Shown here one piece after another: positions 9,044 to 18,448 of a stretch of DNA of 64,000 bases. Position 1 is the first letter of the stretch; every line of letters begins with the position of its first letter. A program made the position numbers and the translations under genes. The notes below the pieces were generated by a model, which did not search any database, was not told the DNA's origin, and saw only the letters and a list, made by a program, of their open reading frames with translations. Source of the DNA: Bacillus sp. S/N-304-OC-R1 (GTDB lineage Bacteria; Bacillota; Bacilli; Bacillales; Cytobacillaceae). The stretch spans positions 62,001 through 126,000 of the forward strand of contig NZ_JACWFE010000025.1 of the NCBI RefSeq assembly GCF_019749375.1. The letters are read 5' to 3'.

Positions 9044-9550
9044 ATGCAAAAATCGGCAATTTTTTTTGATAGAGATGGTGTTTTGAACGAGGATTTTGGA
9101 TATGTATATAGACCTATTGATTTTAAATGGATTCCTGGAGCAGTAGAGACAATAAAACACTTAAAAGCTATTGGATACACGATTATTGTGATTACCAACC
9201 AGTCTGGAGTTGCGAGAGGATACTTTTCAGAAGATGATGTAAATCATCTTCATCATTGGATAAACAATGATCTGCTTCAAAAGCAAAATGTACAAATTGA
9301 TTCCTTTTATTATTGTCCACATCATCCAACAGTCGGGATAGAACCTTATTTAACGAAATGTGAATGTCGCAAACCAAGACCAGGTTTAATTCTGGAAGCA
9401 ATATCAGATTATAATATTGATAGAAAGAAAAGTTATTTTATTGGAGATAAAGACACTGATATGGAAGCTGCAGCAGCTGCTGGAATTAGAGGTTATAAAT
9501 TTAGTTCTGAATGTTTATATGACTTTATGATGCATCAAAACATCTTATAA
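9044..9550 (+). CDS. gmhB: Heptose-1,7-bisphosphate 7-phosphatase
   Basis: This HAD phosphatase of the histidinol-phosphatase/GmhB type has motif I FFDRDGVLN (Asp 9, Asp 11) and the zinc loop CPHHP...CECRKPRPG with its three Cys and one His. Motif FIGDKDTDMEAAAAAG completes the site. It removes the 7-phosphate between the two HldE reactions. ATG 9044 gives the usual GmhB N-terminus; GTG 9035, overlapping the glycosyltransferase stop, is an alternative. It completes the in-window ADP-heptose pathway except for HldD. Confidence 0.88.
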   Translation: MQKSAIFFDRDGVLNEDFGYVYRPIDFKWIPGAVETIKHLKAIGYTIIVITNQSGVARGYFSEDDVNHLHHWINNDLLQKQNVQIDSFYYCPHHPTVGIEPYLTKCECRKPRPGLILEAISDYNIDRKKSYFIGDKDTDMEAAAAAGIRGYKFSSECLYDFMMHQNIL

Positions 9551-9569
9551 ATAATAGATAATGACCAAA

Positions 9570-9608
9570 AATCACGATGTCTCCCAAACATCGTGATTTT
9601 TTTTTATT
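9570..9608 (+). terminator. Terminator closing heptose operon
   Basis: AATCACGATGT and ACATCGTGATT arms with a 7-base loop are followed by a long T run. The hairpin ends the glycan island before galE. Confidence 0.88.
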
Positions 9609-9655
9609 TCTTATATATTCATTTAAAAAGGACATTCACGAAATGAGGGAAGAAA

Positions 9656-10675
9656 ATGAAAATCCTTGTTACTGGCGGCGCGGGTTTTATTGGAACTCAC
9701 ACGTGCGTAGAGCTTCTTCAGTCTGGATATGAGGTGGTTGTCGCTGATAATTTTTCAAATAGTAAACCAGCAGCATTAAGGCGGGTGAGCGAAATCACAG
9801 GAAAGGAATTCCCCATTTATGAAGTTGATATCAAAGATCAGAAATCATTATCCCCTATTTTCTCTGAACAGAAGATTGATGCAGTTATTCATTTTGCCGG
9901 ATTAAAGGCAGTAGGTGAATCAGTAGCATTCCCCCTCCGTTATTATCAAAACAATGTTACAGGAATGATCAGCTTATGTGAAGTGATGGATCGATTTAAT
10001 GTGAAGAAGCTTGTGTTTAGCTCATCAGCAACCGTTTATGGGTTATCAGAAAGTGTTCCATTTTGTGAAAATGATCCGCTTCAAGCGACAAATCCGTATG
10101 GACAAACAAAGCTAATATGTGAACGAATACTTCAAGATTTATTTGTTTCAGATCATAATTGGCGAATTGCCTTGCTGCGTTATTTTAACCCAGTTGGTGC
10201 ACACAGCAGTGGACTTATTGGTGAAGACCCTAATGGGACACCGAACAATCTGTTTCCTTATATGAGCCAAGTGGCAGTGGGGAAATTGAAGGAATTGAGT
10301 GTTTTTGGAAATGATTATGAGACACATGATGGAACAGGGATAAGAGATTATATTCATGTTGTTGATTTAGCTTGTGGGCATATAAAAGCGCTTGAGAGAA
10401 TATTAGATCAAGCGGGTGTCCATACGTATAATTTAGGTACGGGAAAAGGATATAGTGTCTTGGAGATGATTGGCGCATTCGAACATGCAACAGGGCGGGC
10501 GATTCCATTTAAATTTGTTAATAGAAGAAGTGGTGATATAGCTATTAGCTATGCCGATCCAACAAAAGCAAAAAGCGAACTAAAGTGGTCTGCGGAAAAA
10601 GGGATAGATGAAATGTGTAACGATTCTTGGCGGTGGCAAGTAATGAATCCAAATGGATTTGAAGACGTTATGTGA
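9656..10675 (+). CDS. galE: UDP-glucose 4-epimerase
   Basis: The 339-residue short-chain dehydrogenase-type epimerase has the NAD-binding GGAGFIGTHT (7-16), FSSSATVYG with the catalytic Ser and YGQTK with the catalytic Tyr and Lys. RYFNPVGAHSSG and RDYIHVVDLA are GalE-specific stretches. It interconverts UDP-glucose and UDP-galactose, and in some members the N-acetyl forms. GAGGGAAG precedes the ATG. It sits behind a terminator, so it is probably separately transcribed, but it borders the glycan island and likely feeds it. It is not an HldD-type heptose epimerase by motif. Confidence 0.9.
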   Translation: MKILVTGGAGFIGTHTCVELLQSGYEVVVADNFSNSKPAALRRVSEITGKEFPIYEVDIKDQKSLSPIFSEQKIDAVIHFAGLKAVGESVAFPLRYYQNNVTGMISLCEVMDRFNVKKLVFSSSATVYGLSESVPFCENDPLQATNPYGQTKLICERILQDLFVSDHNWRIALLRYFNPVGAHSSGLIGEDPNGTPNNLFPYMSQVAVGKLKELSVFGNDYETHDGTGIRDYIHVVDLACGHIKALERILDQAGVHTYNLGTGKGYSVLEMIGAFEHATGRAIPFKFVNRRSGDIAISYADPTKAKSELKWSAEKGIDEMCNDSWRWQVMNPNGFEDVM

Positions 10676-10711
10676 ATGTAAGGGGTATGAAAATAACAAT
10701 AAATAAAGAAG

Positions 10712-10746
10712 AAAAACGGATGGAAAAATGCAGCCCATCCGTTTTT
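10712..10746 (+). terminator. Terminator between galE and yutG
   Basis: AAAAACGGATGG and CCATCCGTTTTT are perfect arms. The A and T flanks allow it to work in both directions for the converging genes. Confidence 0.85.
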
Positions 10747-10777
10747 CTATGAGTATGATCTTGTTATGTTAGTAATT

Positions 10778-11287
10778 CTATTTCGCCCCATGCGCCCTAT
10801 GCGCCAACCGGCTAGAAGCAGCCGCAGCAATCGCCCCAACAATATCATCTAAAAAGGTATGAACCTTTCCTGAAGATTTATCATTCAAGTCCTTTAAGAT
10901 ACCGGGTTTCAGCTTATCGATATAGCCAAAGTTAGTAAACCCTATAGAACCATATACATTGACAATCGATAAGGCCAAAACTTCGTCTACGCCATACAGG
11001 CCTTCATCAATTTCAATAACATGCTGCAATGGCTCCAAAAGCTGTTTGTTTTCCGCTAGCATATCGAGCTGAATGCCAGTCAAGACTGCATTTTGCACTT
11101 CTCTTTTAGAAAGAACGCGCTCCACATTTTCAATGCAATCTTCCATTTTTAAATCTGGATGATATTTTTCTTGGAGGAAATAAACTAAATCTGCTATATC
11201 TTGAATTTTCACTCCGCGTTCCTGCAACCATTTGCGTGCTGTTTGCTCAATTACATCTTCACGTTTTTCTTCATTCATCGGCTCCAC
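10778..11287 (-). CDS. yutG: PgpA-family phosphatidylglycerophosphatase A
   Basis: The 169-residue protein matches the YutG branch of the PgpA family. It has EKYHPDLKMEDC, LEPLQHVIEIDEGLYGVDE and a C-terminal stretch ending GKVHTFLDDIVGAIAAAASS. PgpA enzymes dephosphorylate phosphatidylglycerophosphate, but this branch lacks the long transmembrane segments of E. coli PgpA, so the substrate is less certain. GTG 11287 follows AGAGG at a normal distance; ATG 11278 is an alternative. It is divergent from yutH, as expected for Bacillus. Confidence 0.7.
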   Translation of the reverse strand: MEPMNEEKREDVIEQTARKWLQERGVKIQDIADLVYFLQEKYHPDLKMEDCIENVERVLSKREVQNAVLTGIQLDMLAENKQLLEPLQHVIEIDEGLYGVDEVLALSIVNVYGSIGFTNFGYIDKLKPGILKDLNDKSSGKVHTFLDDIVGAIAAAASSRLAHRAHGAK

Positions 11288-11503
11288 CTATTTCCTCTTA
11301 GTTTCAATATATATATAACCTATTTTTAGAAAATATTCCATTGTCCTTTTTCCAATTAATATTGCTTTTCATCAGATTGTACATCCTTTTCAGTTATTTC
11401 CATCGTGTTGTGACTTATTCAAGAAAAGAACAAGTTTTGCTTTTTTCTACATATATTTTCGGTAAGGAGTTTCTTTAGAATTTTTCCTATCAGGAGGTGT
11501 GAA

Positions 11504-12508
11504 ATGTTAAATTTGCTTAAAAAACATTATGGGCTAGAGGCTGGTGAGGAATTCAAATTTGGGAATTATAATGCATTCAGAAGACAAGGACATGTATATT
11601 TACTAGTCCCGATTGGCGGAATGGGTGAGGAGGAGCTTAGTGAATTAGACATGCTGATTGAGCACCTTAAGAAAAGCGGAGAAAAATATTGCAGTACCAT
11701 TGTGAAGACGAAGGATGGGAAACTAATTAGCGAATCGGATAAAGGTAAATATTGTGTTCTTATGAATAAAGAGCAGCGAAATCGAAAGCTTACACGCAGC
11801 GGAAGAAAGCTTGCTAAATTTCACTTTCGAGGAAGAACGGTCACTTTCCCAGTAAAGAATATTAGTAGAATTGGACAATGGAAGCAATTATGGGAGACAA
11901 GGCTAGATCAAATGGAAAAGGTTTGGAATGAAATGCTATTTCAGCAGCCAGACAGTGAGTTTGATCGGATGTTTCTGGAATCATTTCCATATTACAGGGG
12001 GATTGCGGAAAATGCCATACAATACATTGTTGATACTGAAATTGACGATAATCCAGGTATAACGGATTACGGGACGATATGTCATATACGATTTACAGCT
12101 AAAACATGGAACAATACTTATTATATGAAAAATCCCTTCGACTGGGTGTTCGATCACTCTTCTAGAGATTTAGCTGAGTGGACGAGAGAGAAATACTTCC
12201 GCAATATAAAAACGTACGTGCCTGAGCTCAAGCAATTTATTAGGGAGTACCAAAGTATTGTTCCTCTAACTTCGTTTTCATGGAGACTTTACTTTGCGCG
12301 GCTCTTATTTCCGCTTCACTATTTCTATTGTGTTGAAAGCTACTATGGAACAACCTCCGAGCAGGAAAAGAAATTGCAGGAGGAAAGGCTGCAGAAGTTT
12401 TTGCAGCAATCCACTGACCATGAGCGCTTTTTAGGCGGATTTTATGAATTTGCTGAAGTACCGGTACAAAGAATGAAAATTCCAATTATAGAATGGTTAA
12501 AAAAATAA
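11504..12508 (+). CDS. yutH: Spore coat-associated protein YutH
   Basis: The 334-residue protein resembles YutH, a CotS-like member of the aminoglycoside-phosphotransferase fold found in spore coats. A KLAKFHFRGR segment and FPYYRGIAENAIQYI in the middle, and FSWRLYFARLLFPLHYFY toward the end, are characteristic. The canonical kinase HxDxxxxN loop is not obvious, so catalytic activity is doubtful. AGGAGGTG precedes the ATG. It lies directly upstream of hom as in B. subtilis. Confidence 0.75.
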   Translation: MLNLLKKHYGLEAGEEFKFGNYNAFRRQGHVYLLVPIGGMGEEELSELDMLIEHLKKSGEKYCSTIVKTKDGKLISESDKGKYCVLMNKEQRNRKLTRSGRKLAKFHFRGRTVTFPVKNISRIGQWKQLWETRLDQMEKVWNEMLFQQPDSEFDRMFLESFPYYRGIAENAIQYIVDTEIDDNPGITDYGTICHIRFTAKTWNNTYYMKNPFDWVFDHSSRDLAEWTREKYFRNIKTYVPELKQFIREYQSIVPLTSFSWRLYFARLLFPLHYFYCVESYYGTTSEQEKKLQEERLQKFLQQSTDHERFLGGFYEFAEVPVQRMKIPIIEWLKK

Positions 12509-12521
12509 AACTCTTCTTTCT

Positions 12522-12546
12522 GCGACTTTTACAAGTCGTTTTTTTT
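12522..12546 (+). terminator. Terminator after yutH
   Basis: A short CGACTT/AAGTCG stem is followed by eight T residues. Confidence 0.75.
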
Positions 12547-12588
12547 GCGAAGAAAACGATTACATCTCGATTCGTCTGAAAATACCTA

Positions 12589-12617
12589 TTGTAAAAAAAA
12601 GAAATTCCCTCTATAAT
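12589..12617 (+). promoter_or_regulatory. SigA-type promoter of hom-thrCB
   Basis: TTGTAA at 12589-12594 and TATAAT at 12612-12617 are separated by exactly 17 bases. Transcription would begin near 12624, which rules out an apparent hom start at 12616 inside the -10 box. Confidence 0.75.
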
Positions 12618-12675
12618 GTCTACTATACAAATACAAGTGTACATACAGAAAGAACAACTTGAGAGGGGTATGGAA

Positions 12676-13974
12676 GTGGAAGCAATCTCGATCGGATTAT
12701 TAGGATTAGGAACGGTTGGTTCAGGTGTTGTAACGATTATTGAAAATCATCAAGATAAGCTAATGCACCAAGTTGGCTGTCCTGTTAAAGTGAAAAAGAT
12801 ACTAGTGAAGGATTTATATAAGGCACGACCTGTTGAAATAGATGCAGCAAAGTTAACGACAGATCCGGAAGAAATCATAAATGACCCTGAGATCGATGTC
12901 ATTATTGAAGTAATGGGCGGAATCTCTGAAACAAAGAATTATATTATTAAGGCTTTAAAGAATCGAAAACATGTCGTTACGGCAAACAAAGATTTAATGG
13001 CTGTCCATGGGTCAGAGCTGCTGACTATTGCATCTGATCATGATTGTGACCTTTTCTATGAGGCAAGCGTTGGTGGCGGAATTCCAATTTTAAGAAGCCT
13101 TGTTGATGGGCTAGCTTCGGACAGAATCACGAAAATGATGGGGATTGTGAACGGAACGACGAATTTTATTTTGACAAAAATGAGCAAGAATGGCAGTGCG
13201 TATGAGGATGTCCTAAAGGAAGCACAAGAGCTTGGCTATGCGGAAGCAGATCCAACTTCTGATGTGGAAGGGCTTGATGCAGCAAGGAAGATGGCTATCT
13301 TGGCAACATTAGGCTTTTCGATGAAAATCGATTTAGACGATGTCAAGGTTGAAGGAATTACACGTATTACTGAAGAGGATCTTCAGTACAGCAGCCAGCT
13401 TGGCTATACAATGAAGCTGATTGGTATTGCGGAAAGAGAAGGTGATAAGGTAGCCGTTAGTGTTCAGCCAACCCTATTAGCGGACACACATCCTTTGGCA
13501 TCTGTTCATGATGAGTTTAACGCTGTTTATGTTCACGGAGAAGCAGTCGGTGAGACGATGTTTTATGGACCGGGAGCGGGCAGTTTGCCAACAGCTACAG
13601 CGGTTGTTTCTGACTTAGTGGCAGTGATGAAAAATATGCGTCTAGGTGTAACCGGAAAAAGCGCTGTAACACCGCAATACGAAAAACAGTTAAAAGAAAC
13701 AAATGAAATTTTCTCGAAGTATTTCTTACGTTTACATGTAAAAGATGAAGTTGGTGTATTTGCAAATATTACGTCAATCTTCTCAGAACATAATGTGAGC
13801 TTTGAAAAGATTCTTCAAATGCCGCTGAAAAACAAAGAGCTTGCTGAGATTGTTCTCGTTACTCATCAGGCTTCATTACAAGATTATGAAGATATTTTAG
13901 TTAAATTAAGAGATTTACAAGCAGTAAAAACAATCGAAAGCTCGTATCGAGTTGAGGGGAGCGCAAGTGTATGA
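12676..13974 (+). CDS. hom: Homoserine dehydrogenase
   Basis: It reduces aspartate semialdehyde to homoserine, the branch point to threonine and methionine. The NAD(P)-binding [11 protein letters not shown] is at the N-terminus; [13 protein letters not shown] and [10 protein letters not shown] are catalytic-domain motifs. A C-terminal ACT domain (about 350-432, [19 protein letters not shown]) suggests feedback control by threonine. GTG 12676 stands 9 bases after GAGAGG and gives 432 residues, close to B. subtilis Hom (433); ATG 12670 is only 3 bases from that site. It overlaps thrC by 4 bases. Confidence 0.93.
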   Translation: MEAISIGLLGLGTVGSGVVTIIENHQDKLMHQVGCPVKVKKILVKDLYKARPVEIDAAKLTTDPEEIINDPEIDVIIEVMGGISETKNYIIKALKNRKHVVTANKDLMAVHGSELLTIASDHDCDLFYEASVGGGIPILRSLVDGLASDRITKMMGIVNGTTNFILTKMSKNGSAYEDVLKEAQELGYAEADPTSDVEGLDAARKMAILATLGFSMKIDLDDVKVEGITRITEEDLQYSSQLGYTMKLIGIAEREGDKVAVSVQPTLLADTHPLASVHDEFNAVYVHGEAVGETMFYGPGAGSLPTATAVVSDLVAVMKNMRLGVTGKSAVTPQYEKQLKETNEIFSKYFLRLHVKDEVGVFANITSIFSEHNVSFEKILQMPLKNKELAEIVLVTHQASLQDYEDILVKLRDLQAVKTIESSYRVEGSASV

Positions 13975-15035
13975 GATGGGAAGGACTATTAAAAGCCTAT
14001 AAAGAGTATTTGCCTGTTAACGATAACACACCACTACTAACATTGAATGAAGGAAATACACCATTAATTCGACTTGATAAGCTCTCTGATGAATGGGGAA
14101 TCGATCTTTATGTAAAAACGGAGGGAACAAACCCAACTGGCTCATTTAAAGATCGCGGCATGGTAATGGCGGTAGCGAAAGCGAAGGAAGCGGGCAGTGA
14201 TACAATTATTTGTGCATCCACTGGCAATACGTCAGCAGCTGCTGCAGCCTATGCAGCACGTGCGGGACTTCGTTGTATTGTTGTTATTCCTGAAGGGAAA
14301 ATTGCAATGGGTAAGCTTGCGCAGGCTGTTATGTATGGAGCAGAAATAATCTCCATTGAAGGAAATTTCGATGAGGCTTTAGCGATGGTTAGAAAAATTA
14401 GTGAAACAGAGCCTATTACTCTCGTAAACTCTGTTAATCCTTACCGTCTGGAAGGTCAGAAAACAGGAGCTTTTGAAATTTGTGATCAGCTTGGCGGCCA
14501 AGCACCGGATATTCTTGCTCTTCCTGTTGGTAATGCAGGGAATATCAGTGCTTATTGGAAAGGTTTTAAGGAATATCATGAAGCGAAGCAAACTGGCCTG
14601 CCTAAAATGCATGGATTTGAAGCAGAAGGGGCGGCCGCCATTGTTCATAATCGAGTGTTTGAAAACCCAGAAACTGTTGCAACTGCTATCCGAATTGGAA
14701 ATCCCGCAAGCTGGAGCCTGGCAAATGCAGCATTAGAAGAATCAAAAGGAAAAATTGATGAAGTAAGTGATGAAGAAATTCTTTGTATGTATCGAAAGCT
14801 TGCTTCTACAGAAGGAATTTTTGCTGAACCTGCATCTTGTGCATCACTGGCAGGCATTTATAAGCAGCTTCGCAATGGAGAAATCGAGCATAATACAAGA
14901 GTAGTGGCTATTTTAACAGGAAATGGTCTTAAGGATCCGAATGTAGCGATCGATTGCAGTCCAATTAAACCGATTGTCCTGCCTAATGATGAAAACGCGG
15001 TTGCTGAGCATATTAAGGGAGTTGTCCATGTATGA
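13971..15035 (+). CDS. thrC: Threonine synthase
   Basis: The 354-residue PLP enzyme converts O-phosphohomoserine to threonine. GSFKDRGM carries the PLP lysine, and the [17 protein letters not shown] and [13 protein letters not shown] loops bind phosphate and cofactor. Its length fits the short Bacillus form (352). The ATGA overlap with hom and a second overlap with thrB show a tightly coupled three-gene operon. Confidence 0.95.
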   Translation: MRWEGLLKAYKEYLPVNDNTPLLTLNEGNTPLIRLDKLSDEWGIDLYVKTEGTNPTGSFKDRGMVMAVAKAKEAGSDTIICASTGNTSAAAAAYAARAGLRCIVVIPEGKIAMGKLAQAVMYGAEIISIEGNFDEALAMVRKISETEPITLVNSVNPYRLEGQKTGAFEICDQLGGQAPDILALPVGNAGNISAYWKGFKEYHEAKQTGLPKMHGFEAEGAAAIVHNRVFENPETVATAIRIGNPASWSLANAALEESKGKIDEVSDEEILCMYRKLASTEGIFAEPASCASLAGIYKQLRNGEIEHNTRVVAILTGNGLKDPNVAIDCSPIKPIVLPNDENAVAEHIKGVVHV

Positions 15036-15958
15036 GCGAAGGTGAAATGCTCATCATTAAAGTCCCTGGAAGCTCAGCTAATTTAGGACCAGGATTTGAT
15101 TCAATTGGGCTAGCATTGAATGTGTATTTAACTTTAGAAGTAGAGAAATCTGATAGTTGGGAGATTATCCCGCTATCAGACCACTTAAGTATTTTTCCAA
15201 AAGATGAGACGAATTATATTTATCAAATTGCCATGAAAACTGCGGAGGAATACAATCAGTCTCTTCCAGGCTGCAAAATTCATGTCAAGAGTGATATTCC
15301 GCTAGCAAGAGGGCTTGGCTCTAGTGCGGCAGCTATTGTAGCAGGAATTGAGTTAGCAGACTCTCTTTGTTGTCTTGGATTGTCAAAGCAGGAAAAATTA
15401 GAAATAGCTTCAAAAATTGAAGGACATCCGGATAATGTAGGGGCTTCTCTTCTAGGCGGGCTTGTAGTTGGGTGCCAACAGAATGATGAAGTGAGTGCTG
15501 AGGTTTTTAATCATCTTTCTCTGGATGTCATTGCGGTTGTGCCAAAAGAAGAACTGTTAACAAAGGAATCGAGAGGGGTATTGCCTAGCACCCTTTCTTA
15601 TAGTGAAGCTGTACAGGCAGGCGCAGTTGGAAATGTTCTAATAGCCGCACTATTAAGTAATAACTTCGAGCTTGCCGGAAAAATGATGAAGTCTGATTTA
15701 TATCATCATCCATATCGGAAGGGACTCGTTCCCCATATGGCAGTAATTGAGGATAGTGCTAAAAGTATTGGCGCTTTTGGAGTTGCTTTAAGCGGTGCTG
15801 GACCTACGGTGCTCTGTTTAGCGGAAGAAGGAAAAGGAGCAGCTGTGGCTGAAGGTCTGTCGCAGCTCCTCCCACAGATGGATTGCCGTTGTCTTAAAAT
15901 CGACCAAATCGGGAGTCAGGTTATCTGTAATTCCCGAAATGGCCTCGTTTATAAATAA
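15032..15958 (+). CDS. thrB: Homoserine kinase
   Basis: This 308-residue GHMP kinase phosphorylates homoserine for ThrC. It shows the family motif [16 protein letters not shown], an N-terminal [14 protein letters not shown] and a C-terminal [17 protein letters not shown] 15032 follows GGGAG and overlaps the thrC stop; an in-frame ATG at 15047 is closer to the conserved N-terminus but less well placed. It is the last gene of the operon and is followed by a terminator. Confidence 0.94.
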   Translation: MSEGEMLIIKVPGSSANLGPGFDSIGLALNVYLTLEVEKSDSWEIIPLSDHLSIFPKDETNYIYQIAMKTAEEYNQSLPGCKIHVKSDIPLARGLGSSAAAIVAGIELADSLCCLGLSKQEKLEIASKIEGHPDNVGASLLGGLVVGCQQNDEVSAEVFNHLSLDVIAVVPKEELLTKESRGVLPSTLSYSEAVQAGAVGNVLIAALLSNNFELAGKMMKSDLYHHPYRKGLVPHMAVIEDSAKSIGAFGVALSGAGPTVLCLAEEGKGAAVAEGLSQLLPQMDCRCLKIDQIGSQVICNSRNGLVYK

Positions 15959-15960
15959 TA

Positions 15961-15995
15961 AAAATAGCGATGTCGGATTCGACATCGCTATTTTT
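15961..15995 (+). terminator. Bidirectional terminator thrB/yutI
   Basis: AAAATAGCGATGTCG pairs with CGACATCGCTATTTT around a 4-base loop. A and T flanks serve both converging genes. Confidence 0.9.
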
Positions 15996-15999
15996 ATTA

Positions 16000-16239
16000 T
16001 TAGAATACTTGTTCAACCTCTACAACACCAGGTACTTCTTCTAAAAGTGCACGTTCAATACCTGCTTTTAATGTGATCGTTGAACTCGGGCAAGTACCGC
16101 ATGCACCAAGTAAGCGCAATTTTACAACGCCATCCTCTACATCAACTAATTCACAGTCTCCTCCGTCGCGTAGAAGGAATGGACGTAATTTATCTAATAC
16201 TTCTTGAACTTGTTCAAGCATTGTTGTTTGTTCAGCCAT
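16000..16239 (-). CDS. yutI: NifU C-terminal-like Fe-S scaffold protein
   Basis: The 79-residue protein is a stand-alone NifU C-terminal (Nfu) domain with the cluster-binding CxxC in [15 protein letters not shown]. It carries or delivers [4Fe-4S] clusters to target proteins. The short form without an A-type domain is the Bacillus YutI type. A strong AGGAGT ribosome site precedes the ATG. Other Fe-S assembly genes (yutM, yuzD) lie nearby. Confidence 0.88.
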   Translation of the reverse strand: MAEQTTMLEQVQEVLDKLRPFLLRDGGDCELVDVEDGVVKLRLLGACGTCPSSTITLKAGIERALLEEVPGVVEVEQVF

Positions 16240-16403
16240 TTAAATCTACTCCTTTCTTTATATTTATTATAATCATTATGATGGGAAAAATCTATTTAAA
16301 GAAACGATTTCCACTCAAAACAAAAAATCTAAGGCTTCTCCTGGTATAATCATGTAAAATGAAATAAAGAACAGTATTCATTGCAATTAAGGGGGAAAAC
16401 GGA

Positions 16404-16727
16404 ATGCATCGTGAAGTTGAATTAACCGTTTATGGAGCGGAAGTTTTATGTCCAAGCTGTGTAAACCTTCCATCCTCAAAGGAAACATTTGAATGGCTGC
16501 AGGCTGCATTAAGCAGAAAATATCCGGATCAGCCTTTTAAAATTACGTATGTGGACATTCATAATCCGCCAGAGGAAGCTGCAAAACAAGAATTTGCCCA
16601 AAGAGTAATCGAAGAGGATATGTTTTATCCAGTCGTATTGGTTGAAGATGAAGTGGTTGGAGAAGGAAATCCTAAATTAAAAACCATCTATTCAGTTATG
16701 GAAATACATGGATACAAACCAGAGTAA
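16404..16727 (+). CDS. yuzD: YuzD family thioredoxin-like protein (DUF1462)
   Basis: The 107-residue protein matches the YuzD family. It has a thioredoxin-like beginning with CPSC in GAEVLCPSCVNLPSSKETF and a VVGEGNPKLKTIYSVME tail. The function is not established; the CxxC and the neighbouring NfuA-like gene suggest a redox or Fe-S link. GGGGG lies before the ATG. It is divergent from yutI, as in B. subtilis. Confidence 0.8.
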   Translation: MHREVELTVYGAEVLCPSCVNLPSSKETFEWLQAALSRKYPDQPFKITYVDIHNPPEEAAKQEFAQRVIEEDMFYPVVLVEDEVVGEGNPKLKTIYSVMEIHGYKPE

Positions 16728-16731
16728 ATAA

Positions 16732-16764
16732 AAATGAGCATTTCCGATCTGGAGATGCTCATTT
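16732..16764 (+). terminator. Terminator between yuzD and yutJ
   Basis: AAATGAGCA and TGCTCATTT arms, with an interrupted inner stem, lie between converging genes. Confidence 0.75.
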
Positions 16765-16772
16765 GATTTGTA

Positions 16773-17840
16773 TTATCCTCTATGGTACTTATACATCCAA
16801 AGAATGCCTGATTTTAGAATTCGAGCTACACGTCCAGTAATTGCACGGTCAGCGACAAGTCCAAATCCGTGCTTCTTCCCTAAGGAACCAAGTACGCCCT
16901 TTAGTTTAATAGTAGGCAATGATTCTGGAAGCTCTTCACCTTTCCAGCGCTTTAATAGTACTTGGACTATTTGTTCAGCCTGCCCTTCAGCAAGCTGTGC
17001 ACTTGGTGCATGCGGAAGGCTGGCACAATCCCCAACAACATATACATGCTCATCGTTAGGGAGGTTATGATATTTAGTAAGAACGACACGCCCTTGCGCA
17101 TCCTTCTCAACATCCATATCACGCACCACTTTATTTGGCTGAATACCGGCTGTCCATACAATTGCATCACAAGGAATAGGTTCATCATGATTATATAGAA
17201 CGTTTTCTTCAACACGGGTAATGTTAGAACGACTGATGATTTCAACACCGTGGCTGTGAAACCAATTTTCTACATATAAACCGAGTCTTTCTGGGAATGC
17301 CGAAAGAATATGGCTGCCTCTGTCAAATAATTTAATTTTCAGGTCGGGACGGCTTTCGTGAAGCTCAGATGCAATTTCTACTCCACTTAATCCGGCCCCA
17401 ACAATGCTAACAACAGAACCTGGTGCTAAATTATTTAACGCCTGATAAGTAGAACGAGATTTTTCAATTGTTTGTATACTTAATGTATAAACATCTGCGC
17501 CCGGGACATTATGATACTTATCTTCACAGCCCAATCCGATAATGATGTCATCATAAGGTACCGGTTTGTCGTCTTGAAGGGTAACCTGTTTATTCTCCAG
17601 ATCAACACCTGTAATTTCACCAAATTTTATTTCCAGTCTTGGGTGTTCAGGGTAAGCGACTCTTACATGCTGATCAGAGATCGTTCCAGCGGCTAATGCG
17701 TAGTATTCTGTCTTTAAACAATGGTATGGCACACGATCAATTAAAGTAATAGAAACATCGTCAGGCAGCCCATTTGGCAGAAGACGTTCAAGTACTCTCA
17801 TTCCACCATAGCCACCGCCAAGTATCACAAGATTTTTCAT
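16773..17840 (-). CDS. yutJ: NADH dehydrogenase-like flavoprotein YutJ
   Basis: The 355-residue protein is a two-dinucleotide-fold oxidoreductase of the NDH-2 family. FAD-binding VILGGGYGGMRVLERL is at the N-terminus and a second nucleotide fold, VSIVGAGLSGVEIASEL, in the middle; the C-terminus has VYVVGDCASLPHAPSAQLAEGQ. It probably passes electrons from NADH to a quinone. ATG 17840 follows AAGGGGA; upstream in-frame starts lack a ribosome site. A paralogous NDH-2 (yumB) lies at 21417. Confidence 0.85.
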   Translation of the reverse strand: MKNLVILGGGYGGMRVLERLLPNGLPDDVSITLIDRVPYHCLKTEYYALAAGTISDQHVRVAYPEHPRLEIKFGEITGVDLENKQVTLQDDKPVPYDDIIIGLGCEDKYHNVPGADVYTLSIQTIEKSRSTYQALNNLAPGSVVSIVGAGLSGVEIASELHESRPDLKIKLFDRGSHILSAFPERLGLYVENWFHSHGVEIISRSNITRVEENVLYNHDEPIPCDAIVWTAGIQPNKVVRDMDVEKDAQGRVVLTKYHNLPNDEHVYVVGDCASLPHAPSAQLAEGQAEQIVQVLLKRWKGEELPESLPTIKLKGVLGSLGKKHGFGLVADRAITGRVARILKSGILWMYKYHRG

Positions 17841-18127
17841 TTTTGTATTCCCCTTTATGTCCGTTCTAATGTAGTAATAGCCTAAAATAGTAAATAACAT
17901 AACTCTAATCCCATAGAAAGTATAACTAAATTGTAACCAAATCACAACCTTATTAAGATTAGAACTTGACAAAATTCATTGTATAGTGTTAGAAGAATCT
18001 ATAAATTTTGTAAGAAATGTAATAAATCCTTGTATCCATCTTTAATTCCAATAGAAGTAAAAATGATTGCGGAAACGAATGAAAAAAGGTAGCATGAAAA
18101 AGGTAAGTGATGACCTGAGGTGATAAA

Positions 18128-18367
18128 GTGATTAAGCCGTTAATTGAGTTTTGTGTAAGCAATTTAGCTAGTGGATCTCAAGCTGCGTTAGAGATTTTAG
18201 AGAAGGATTATGATCTTGACGTCATTGAATATGGGTGTCTTGGCTATTGCGGGAAATGTGCTTCTATGCTGTTTGCCCTTGTTAATGGTGAAGTAGTGAC
18301 AGGGGAAACACCTGACGAACTCGTAAGTAATATATATGAATTTTTGGAAGAGAATCCAATGTTTTGA
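18128..18367 (+). CDS. yuzB: YuzB family protein (DUF1450)
   Basis: The 79-residue protein has a CxnC pattern typical of DUF1450: a Cys near residue 9 ([10 protein letters not shown]) and CLGYCGKC around residues 38-45. This resembles thioredoxin-like [2Fe-2S] ferredoxin folds. The function is unknown. The GTG start is directly preceded by GAGGTGAT. It sits in the Fe-S/redox neighbourhood between yutJ and yutM, as in B. subtilis. Confidence 0.82.
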   Translation: MIKPLIEFCVSNLASGSQAALEILEKDYDLDVIEYGCLGYCGKCASMLFALVNGEVVTGETPDELVSNIYEFLEENPMF

Positions 18368-18371
18368 ATAT

Positions 18372-18433
18372 AAAAAGGGTGATATAAGTCAGGCCACTTG
18401 ATATTTGAGAAGCTGACTGTATATTACCCTTTT
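18372..18433 (+). terminator. Long near-perfect hairpin after yuzB
   Basis: AAAAGGGTGATATA-AGTCAG pairs with CTGACT-GTATATTACCCTTTT, leaving a short loop. It lies 5 bases after the yuzB stop. It probably acts as a terminator, but the T run is short and the arms are unusually long. It also forms the left border of the structured element that follows. Confidence 0.6.
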
Positions 18434-18448
18434 GACGTTTTATCGCAG

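Noticed and set aside
12616-12675. Longer hom N-terminus from 12616
   Set aside because: That start lies inside the -10 box of a good promoter, so it cannot be on the transcript.
16967-17248. Frames antisense and out of phase within yutJ
   Set aside because: They are shadows of the yutJ coding sequence.
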